NCBI GenBank assembly: GCA_045105775.1
Contig: JBGCDW010000029.1
Coordinates: 1 to 50,764 of the forward strand
Source of the DNA: Aureispira sp045105775
Lineage (GTDB): Bacteria > Bacteroidota > Bacteroidia > Chitinophagales > Saprospiraceae
Reading direction: 5' to 3'
DNA: 50,764 bases
A program made the position numbers and the translations under genes. Positions 45,129 to 50,764 of the stretch are shown here, piece by piece. Below the pieces are notes generated by a model. The model was not told where the DNA came from, made no database searches, and saw only the letters and a program-made list of their open reading frames with translations. Positions within the stretch are counted from its first letter, which is position 1. Each line of letters opens with the position of its first letter.

Positions 45129-46670
45129 ATGAACAACCACGAGCTTGTTTTAGTCTTGGATTTTGGTGGACAGTACAACCAACTTATTGCCCGACGAGTA
45201 CGCGAGGCAAGTGTTTATTGTGAGGTATTGCCTCATTCTGCTTCTTTGGAAAGTATCCAAGCAAAGAATCCCAAAGGGATTATTTTTACAGGAGGCCCTA
45301 GTATTGCCTACGAAGAGGATGCCCCTAAAGTTGATCCTAAAATCTTTGAATTGGGCATTCCTATTTTGGGCATTTGCTATGGGGCACAATTAACGGCTCA
45401 TGTACTTGGAGGCCAACTAGAAGCCGCAGAGCAACGCGAGTATGGCAAAAAAGAATTGGAAGTAGCTGGTGCTCATCCTATTTTTGAGGGAGTAGCTCGA
45501 AAAACGACTTGCTGGATGAGTCATACTTATCAGATTACGACCTTGCCTAATAATGATTATAAAATTATTGGTAAGACCAATCATTGTCCTGTTGCAGCTT
45601 TTGCTAATGATGAACAAGGTATTTATGGTTTTCAATATCACCCAGAAGTAGTGCATACCCCTGAGGGACAAAAAATGCTACACAATTTCTTGTACAAAAT
45701 TTGCAATTGCACGGGCGATTGGGTAATGAGTAATTTTGTAGAGCAAACTATTAAAGATATACGTACACAAATTGGGGATCGAAAAGTATTGTGTGCTTTA
45801 TCAGGTGGTGTAGACTCTTCTGTTGCCGCTATGCTGATACACAAAGCCGTAGGCCATCAGTTGACTTGTATTTTTGTAGACAATGGCTTGTTGCGTAAGA
45901 ATGAAGGCGACTTAGTAGAACAAGTATTTACAGAGCGTTTTGACTTGAATCTGATTCGGGTCAATGCACAAGAATTATTCTTATCAAAATTAGCTGGCAT
46001 AAGTGATCCAGAAGCCAAGCGCAAGAATATTGGGGAAACGTTTATTCGTGTATTTGAGCAAGAAGCAGAAAAACTAGATGGCATTGAGTTATTGGTACAG
46101 GGTACGATTTACCCAGATGTCATTGAAAGTGGTAGCGAACATGCTGCTGTCATCAAAAGTCACCACAATGTAGGAGGATTGCCTGAGGATATGAGTTTTA
46201 CAGGCATTATAGAACCACTTAGAGATTTGTTTAAGGATGAAGTACGCGCGGTAGGGCGCGAACTTGGCTTGCCAAGTGATGTGGTGGATCGCCAACCTTT
46301 TCCTGGCCCAGGACTGGCTATTCGAATTATTGGAGATATAACCGAAGACAAATTGGCCTTGCTAAGAGAAGCCGACTGGATTTATAGAGAAGAAATTAAA
46401 AAAGCAGGTTTAGACAAAGAAATTTGGCAATATTTTGCAGTGTTGACAGGCATCAAAACAGTAGGAGTAATGGGCGATGAACGCACGTATAACTACACGG
46501 TAGGACTTCGAGGCGTAACTTCCTTGGATGGTATGACGGCTGATTGGGCGCGTATTCCTTTTGATGTATTGGAGGTTATTTCTAATAGAATTGTGAATGA
46601 AGTCCCCAATGTCAATCGAATTGTATACGATATTACCTCTAAGCCCCCCGCTACTATTGAGTGGGAATAA
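45129..46670 (+). CDS. guaA: GMP synthase (glutamine-hydrolysing)
   Basis: Converts XMP to GMP with glutamine and ATP. 513 residues. The N-terminal class I glutaminase has the nucleophile C83 in GICYGAQL and H171/E173 in YHPEV. The ATP-pyrophosphatase loop is ALSGGVDSS (225-231). The C-terminal dimerisation domain ends in DITSKPPATIEWE, the invariant GuaA tail. It is the second gene of the guaBA operon and is closed by a strong terminator. Confidence 0.98.
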   Translation: MNNHELVLVLDFGGQYNQLIARRVREASVYCEVLPHSASLESIQAKNPKGIIFTGGPSIAYEEDAPKVDPKIFELGIPILGICYGAQLTAHVLGGQLEAAEQREYGKKELEVAGAHPIFEGVARKTTCWMSHTYQITTLPNNDYKIIGKTNHCPVAAFANDEQGIYGFQYHPEVVHTPEGQKMLHNFLYKICNCTGDWVMSNFVEQTIKDIRTQIGDRKVLCALSGGVDSSVAAMLIHKAVGHQLTCIFVDNGLLRKNEGDLVEQVFTERFDLNLIRVNAQELFLSKLAGISDPEAKRKNIGETFIRVFEQEAEKLDGIELLVQGTIYPDVIESGSEHAAVIKSHHNVGGLPEDMSFTGIIEPLRDLFKDEVRAVGRELGLPSDVVDRQPFPGPGLAIRIIGDITEDKLALLREADWIYREEIKKAGLDKEIWQYFAVLTGIKTVGVMGDERTYNYTVGLRGVTSLDGMTADWARIPFDVLEVISNRIVNEVPNVNRIVYDITSKPPATIEWE

Positions 46671-46691
46671 ACCTTAAGGATATAAACGGAG

Positions 46692-46728
46692 AAGCAGGAT
46701 AACAACAAAAGTTATCCTGCTTTTTTAT
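46692..46728 (+). terminator. Terminator of guaBA
   Basis: A 12-base stem (aagcaggataac / gttatcctgctt) with a 7-base loop is followed by TTTT. It lies 21 bases after the guaA stop. Confidence 0.88.
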
Positions 46729-46751
46729 ACTAGTATTATTCTTTGTTATTT

Positions 46752-48023
46752 TTAGTTAGGTATTCCCTTCTTTTTCTTGGAGGAAACCACTCCGGCAAAC
46801 TCTTCTTTGGCCGCTTGCATGGGAATAGCAATGCAGCGTTTTTCCATGTACTGCATCATACGCTCAATTAAGTCTTGTGCTTCTGTATCCAAATTAGAAA
46901 CTTCGTCTTTAAAAACAGAGGTAAATGCATGTTTGCGAATAGCCTTGACCTGTGCTGGCAAATCTTTGAGCGCCAGCTCTACTTGACGACCTTTATAGAT
47001 ATTTCTAAATTCTGCCACTCGTTCATTGATGATAACCTGTACATTAGTTACTTCTTTTTCTCTGAATGTTAGATTTTCATTGACCAATTCCTTCAACCCA
47101 TCAATCTCTATATAGTCTGTTGCATGGTTCTTGGGAATAGAGGCATCTATATTATTGGGAATAGACAAATCAATTAGCAATTTATGATCCGTGTCCTTCT
47201 GTAACAAATGTTTGTATAATTTTGGTGTAATAACAGGCTCTGTGGCACCTGTACAAACAATCATAATATCAAACCCTTGTTTATATTCTTGTAATGTCTC
47301 TAGGGTATACGCTGCTCCCTTGAGCATAGCAGCCAAGGCTTGAGCATTCTCTATAGAACGATTAAATACAGTACAATTAGTAAAACCATACTTAAGTAAG
47401 AACTTTCCAACTAAGGTATTGGTTTGTCCTGCTCCTACCAACATGATACGAGCTTCTTTTGGTGGATTTTTGGCCAATAGCTGGCGAATAGCCAGTGATA
47501 CTACTGAAACAGCTTTTTGACCTATACGAGTAGTAGAATAAACTTTTTTAGCAGTTTCTACAGCCAATTGGAGCGCCATTCTTATGGAGTCACCTGTAGT
47601 GCCCAGTTTATTGCAACGTTCGTACGCTAGACGCAATTGACGCAAAATTTCTCGTTCCCCAATAACCAATGAATCTACAGAGGAGGCAACTTCTAATAAA
47701 TGAGTAATAGCAGCATTGCCACAATAAATACTAGCAGAGGCTTTTAGACTAGTTTTGACAGGTAAATCAGGATAAACTAGGTTCTCAAAGGCGTGTACAA
47801 AACGATCGTCTACGGGCTTGAAAGTTGTAAATAAAAACAAAACTCGATTGCACGTTGCTACATACAACAATTCCTTCAGTTCTAGTGCTTTTTTAATGTG
47901 CTCTAGCTGCTGTTGTAGTGCTGCCTCATCGTCCATATTGGGCAATACAAAATTGCCAATATTCTTGAGAGGAGTACTTTTGTGAGTAATGGTTATTATC
48001 TTATAACTACTAAGTGTATCCAT
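46752..48023 (-). CDS. hemA: Glutamyl-tRNA reductase
   Basis: Reduces glutamyl-tRNA to glutamate-1-semialdehyde, the first step of tetrapyrrole synthesis by the C5 path. The start is taken as the ATG at 48023 (MDTLSSYKII); a TTG two codons upstream is less likely. 423 residues. The catalytic C58 is in VATCNRVLFLF; the family consensus TCNRxE has leucine-rich residues in place of the glutamate here. VIGEREILRQLRLAYE matches the tRNA/substrate loop, MLVGAGQTNTLVGKFLLKYG the NADPH site, and a C-terminal dimerisation helix follows. It converges on guaA. No other hem gene is adjacent. Confidence 0.93.
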   Translation of the reverse strand: MDTLSSYKIITITHKSTPLKNIGNFVLPNMDDEAALQQQLEHIKKALELKELLYVATCNRVLFLFTTFKPVDDRFVHAFENLVYPDLPVKTSLKASASIYCGNAAITHLLEVASSVDSLVIGEREILRQLRLAYERCNKLGTTGDSIRMALQLAVETAKKVYSTTRIGQKAVSVVSLAIRQLLAKNPPKEARIMLVGAGQTNTLVGKFLLKYGFTNCTVFNRSIENAQALAAMLKGAAYTLETLQEYKQGFDIMIVCTGATEPVITPKLYKHLLQKDTDHKLLIDLSIPNNIDASIPKNHATDYIEIDGLKELVNENLTFREKEVTNVQVIINERVAEFRNIYKGRQVELALKDLPAQVKAIRKHAFTSVFKDEVSNLDTEAQDLIERMMQYMEKRCIAIPMQAAKEEFAGVVSSKKKKGIPN

Positions 48024-48363
48024 GTACAAAAAGAAATACGTTTGTTAACAATACTAGTACTACAGTAGATTTTTATACGATTATTAAGAAAGTCATCATC
48101 TACATTAACAAAACTGTGATTATTGTAATTAAAATCATGTTAATTTTTAACTACAAAAAAGATGCTAAATACTATCTACTCAAGAGCAAAAATACAGCAA
48201 AAAAGCGATTTAAGCTGTCATTTTTACGTCAGTTCAAAATCACTATGCTTATTTAAACTCAATCTAAACTTCACTGATATTTAGCATATCCAAAAGATAC
48301 ATTTAAAACACTTAATCTATCATAATGATGGTCATAGGACTGTAATTAGACTGTTCTCGGGGG
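48024..48363. other. Intergenic region between hemA and the RidA-family gene
   Basis: A strongly AT-rich stretch upstream of hemA. No gene, terminator or convincing -7 element was found; near-matches such as TAGTATTG on the minus strand are too weak to call. Confidence 0.4.
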
Positions 48364-48759
48364 TTATTCTGACACGATTATAGCAGTTGCTTCAATCTCA
48401 ATCAGCAAAGCAGGGTCAATCAATGCTTGTACTTGTACCATAGTTGCCGCAGGCTTTATTCCTTTAAAAAATTGGCCATGTACTGCACCTACTTCTTTCC
48501 AACGCTCTATATTGGTGACATACATTTTTGTTCTAACAACAGATGTTCTATCTGTTCCCAAGTCCATTAGAGCTTGTTCTATCTTTTCGAGGATAAATTG
48601 GGTTTGAGCAGCAAGATCGTTTTCTCCGATAATTTTATTTCCATCTACGGCTGTTGTACCTGCAACCTCTATTGTATTACCAACGCGTACAGCTCTAGAG
48701 TATTGTACTAATTCTTCCCATTCTGTACCAGAATGACTCCATTGTTTTGAAATATGCAT
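48364..48759 (-). CDS. RidA/YjgF-family protein without the canonical arginine
   Basis: The start is set at the ATG at 48759 (MHISKQWSHSGTEWEEL), giving 131 residues, the family's usual size; an upstream start at 48831 adds a basic, aromatic stretch with no family match. Family blocks: SRAVRVGNTIEVAGTTA, QTQFILEKIEQALMDLG, VVRTKMYVTNIERWKEV and ALIDPALLIEIEATAI. Canonical RidA deaminates 2-aminoacrylate and needs an arginine in the CVEVARLP segment; here that segment reads VQVQALIDP. It is therefore more likely one of the other Rid subfamilies with unknown activity. It stands alone. Confidence 0.88.
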   Translation of the reverse strand: MHISKQWSHSGTEWEELVQYSRAVRVGNTIEVAGTTAVDGNKIIGENDLAAQTQFILEKIEQALMDLGTDRTSVVRTKMYVTNIERWKEVGAVHGQFFKGIKPAATMVQVQALIDPALLIEIEATAIIVSE

Positions 48760-49006
48760 ACTTCCAATGTATTGAAAAAAGATAAAACAAGCAGCGTTGT
48801 ATTTGTTTTTGCTCGTTCTTTTTACTTTCAAATGACATTTTAAAGAGCTTGGCTGCTCTGTTCAAGATTCTAACAATAAAAATTGGATTTAAGCAATTTG
48901 GTAGAATTACCGTTATCGCAAATTGGACAATTAAAATTTTGTAAAACAATCTGATTTATTTGTCCCTAATTGAATACCTGAATCAACATAAACTCCAATA
49001 AGTCCT
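48760..49006. other. Non-coding flank of the insertion sequence
   Basis: No gene is seen. A short stretch, accgttatcgcaaat at 48909-48923, resembles the inner arm of the repeat element at 28614-28817 (two differences in 15). No partner arm was found, so it is not called as a repeat copy. Confidence 0.35.
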
Positions 49007-49015
49007 ATGCGACTA
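49007..49015. repeat. Target-site duplication, left copy
   Basis: atgcgacta directly outside the left inverted repeat, identical to 50384-50392. Confidence 0.9.
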
Positions 49016-50383
49016 CAGCGATTCTCGGTTTAGATAAAAAGATATATCATTCCAAAAGAGGAATATTAATAGTAAGTTCTTTGACAAGAAAACGATAAAT
49101 AGCATTCATAGAAGCACAAGGGAATTGATTAAAAACCTCCCTGATTTTCTGCCAAGTAAGTTTTTTAGAACCAAACTTATCCCAAACACGATTAAAATAT
49201 TGGTCTATATGTTGGGTGATTTGGTCAACTAGAAAAGCAAGTATAGTCAACATAGCAAAGTTTGTAGCCAAATACTTTTTACCATGTCCATAGTTATGTT
49301 CTAGGTGGTAGCCTTGATTTTTCAAGGTGTTAAAGGTCTCATTTTCAATCTTCCATCGACTCCTAGCAACGGCAACAAACTCTTCTAGACTAAGCTGGTC
49401 AATAGGTAAATCTGTAAGCCATTTACCATCGTAATAGATTTTGCCTGTTTTACTATCTATTTCTGTATACTGAACATAATTAACAAGCAAATCTTGGTTT
49501 TGTCCATTTAGGATTAGACCAGTGGTATAACACGCTTTACAAATACGTCCTTTCTTACGCCATTGTTTTGTTTTTACTTGCTCTTGCTGTTGTAAACGCT
49601 CTGCTTGCAAGAGCGCGTAGCCTTGTTTTACAACAGTTATGAATTTCATTTCCTGACTTTGAACCAAGCGTATGAAGGAGCTATTTGCATACAAAGCATC
49701 AGCAACTATCAACAATTGGTCATCAGGCATTGATTTTCGTAATGATGGAAGCAGTCGCTTACTCGCGTTAAGTTCGCAATCATTTTTTTTATTACCATCT
49801 TGCTGAATAATAGCTTCTGCATCAAGAGGGAATACGTTTTTTTGATCCGGATGAACTTGAACTACTGCTAACATTTGGTGGTAGTATTGTTTTTGTCCAT
49901 TTCTTAAGGTTTTTACCAGACAGTTTGCACAGTTTGTTTTACAAGAACAAAATGTACCTGTTGCATCCAAACTTGCTGCTAAATAGCCTCCTAGAACTTT
50001 TCGAGATGAAAATATCTTTTTATCTCGTATAATTGACTGAAATTCAACCAATTGATTTGATAGTTCTTTCGGTGGTATTTTGTCTAAGGTTTCACGCATT
50101 GCTGTATCAGAAGGTATTTGCGTTAAGCCATAAATACGCTGTAAATTATCTGCTCTTGCTGCGAATTCTTTACGAAATACCAATAAGGATGGGTCTTTTA
50201 GCGAAAACATCGCAAAGGCTCCCATTAACGAATCTATCTGAGCGTAGCTCTTGTTGCTTTTCCGGCTATCTGGTATTTTACATAGATTCGCTCTTGCTTG
50301 CTTTATTAAAATGTCTATCATTAATTACTTTCTTCCAAAGATATGAATTCTGTATCTTATTTTTTTTAAACCGAGAATCGCTG
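49016..50383 (-). mobile_element. Complete insertion sequence, 1368 bases, IS4/ISAs1-like DDE type
   Basis: The ends are perfect 17-base inverted repeats: cagcgattctcggttta at 49016-49032 and its complement at 50367-50383. They are flanked by an exact 9-base direct repeat (atgcgacta). One transposase gene fills the element on the minus strand. The ends start with CAG and the duplication is 9 bases, compatible with the ISAs1 or IS4 families; the precise family is not fixed by eye. Confidence 0.93.
49047..50321 (-). CDS. DDE transposase of the insertion sequence
   Basis: 424 residues, intact. The RNase H-like catalytic triad can be proposed as D119 (SLDATGTF), D208 (IVADALYA) and E326 (SRWKIENETFNTLK). 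The last motif is the W-x-I-E-x-x-F type of IS4-like enzymes. A cysteine cluster (C125, C127, C131, C134) directly after the first aspartate, plus C261/C264, suggests a bound zinc, which is unusual in classical IS4 members. The start ATG at 50321 is 62 bases inside the right end, and the stop is 31 bases inside the left end. No frameshift or stop interrupts it, so it may be active. Confidence 0.92.
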   Translation of the reverse strand: MIDILIKQARANLCKIPDSRKSNKSYAQIDSLMGAFAMFSLKDPSLLVFRKEFAARADNLQRIYGLTQIPSDTAMRETLDKIPPKELSNQLVEFQSIIRDKKIFSSRKVLGGYLAASLDATGTFCSCKTNCANCLVKTLRNGQKQYYHQMLAVVQVHPDQKNVFPLDAEAIIQQDGNKKNDCELNASKRLLPSLRKSMPDDQLLIVADALYANSSFIRLVQSQEMKFITVVKQGYALLQAERLQQQEQVKTKQWRKKGRICKACYTTGLILNGQNQDLLVNYVQYTEIDSKTGKIYYDGKWLTDLPIDQLSLEEFVAVARSRWKIENETFNTLKNQGYHLEHNYGHGKKYLATNFAMLTILAFLVDQITQHIDQYFNRVWDKFGSKKLTWQKIREVFNQFPCASMNAIYRFLVKELTINIPLLE

Positions 50384-50392
50384 ATGCGACTA
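50384..50392. repeat. Target-site duplication, right copy
   Basis: atgcgacta directly outside the right inverted repeat, identical to 49007-49015. Confidence 0.9.
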
Positions 50393-50668
50393 CCAACATA
50401 TTGCAAAAAAAGTGCAAATTCATGCTAAAAATTATATATTTGTGTTCCAATTTTGAAAAATATTCTGTTGGTCAAGTAATCAGGCAAACATCTACAAAAC
50501 ATCAAACTACAGGTTAATATTAATCACCAGTTTTTAGACGAAGACTTTGTTGTAAAATTACTCTTAATTTATAATTATTAAGGCTTAACTTACAGCCTCT
50601 TAATTGCTATATAAATTATTCTGCAATACAATTATTTATTTAATTCTAACTAAAAATTGGAATTGCAT
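50393..50668. other. AT-rich non-coding stretch right of the insertion sequence
   Basis: No open frame, hairpin terminator or repeat is supported here. It is probably the upstream region of the gene that begins near 50711. Confidence 0.4.
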
Positions 50669-50697
50669 TTTGTTTTTACATTAAATAATTATATTTG
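50669..50697 (+). promoter_or_regulatory. Possible Bacteroidota promoter at the right edge
   Basis: TTTG at 50669-50672 and TATATTTG at 50690-50697 fit the pattern with a 17-base spacer, slightly short. Confidence 0.4.
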
Positions 50698-50710
50698 GGG
50701 GACAGTATTT

Positions 50711-50764
50711 ATGATGTCGTATCACCAACAACAAAACTATTACTTAAGTAAAAAACTTAACATA
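50711..50764 (+). CDS. Possible start of a gene running off the right edge
   Basis: ATG-ATG at 50711 opens a frame of 18 codons to the window end (MMSYHQQQNYYLSKK), without a stop. The promoter-like sequence is only 13 bases upstream, so the true start may lie further right. Too short to identify. Confidence 0.3.
   Translation, partial: MMSYHQQQNYYLSKKLNI

Overview
The window looks like chromosome of a low-GC marine-type Bacteroidota, most like the Saprospiraceae (Saprospira/Aureispira kind). Grounds: gliding-motility and type IX secretion C-terminal domains, a SusC/SusD pair, 'AC' lipoproteins with short Bacteroidota signal peptides, weak Shine-Dalgarno sequences, and promoters of the TTTG-N(about 20)-TAnnTTTG kind. 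The genus is an inference from gene content and style, not from a marker gene. No rRNA, tRNA or CRISPR array was seen.

Layout. 1-484: tail of a large secreted gliding-motility/T9SS protein. 654-4373 (-): cobalamin-dependent methionine synthase metH with its own terminator and a 420-base leader. 4793-6831 (-): two overlapping genes for an SMC-like ATPase and an HNH nuclease, matching the PtuA/PtuB (Septu) anti-phage arrangement. 6957-7050: short copy of a repeat element. 7119-9992 (-): T9SS-exported cell-surface protein. 10224-11639 (+): unrecognised helical protein. 11722-16419 (-): SusD-like and SusC-like outer-membrane uptake pair. 16861-17445 (-) and 17693-23719 (+): gmhA-like isomerase, cinA, a 2-oxoacid dehydrogenase E2, a di-haem peroxidase-like lipoprotein and cysS. 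23802-26360 (-): three tandem paralogous lipoproteins of unknown function. 26506-27771 (-): pyruvate dehydrogenase E2. 27974-28612 (+): small lipoprotein. 28614-28817: full copy of the repeat element.

28822-43195 (-) is a purine-synthesis block read purM, fabH-like, purL, purQ, purH, purC, purB, purD, purN, purF. Divergent from it, guaB-guaA (43627-46670, +) carry IMP on to GMP. The block covers every step from PRPP to IMP except the AIR-carboxylation step (purE/purK), which must lie elsewhere. PurL (PurS-like domain plus synthetase) and PurQ (glutaminase) are separate neighbouring genes. A hairpin terminator or attenuator splits purLQ from purHCBDNF.

46752-48023 (-): hemA. 48364-48759 (-): a RidA-family protein lacking the usual arginine. 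49016-50383: a complete insertion sequence with 17-base inverted ends and a perfect 9-base target duplication. The last 370 bases are AT-rich, with a possible promoter and the first codons of a gene running off the right edge.

Most of the window is core metabolism. The accessory parts are the PtuAB-like pair, the lipoprotein triplication, the non-coding repeat family and the insertion sequence.
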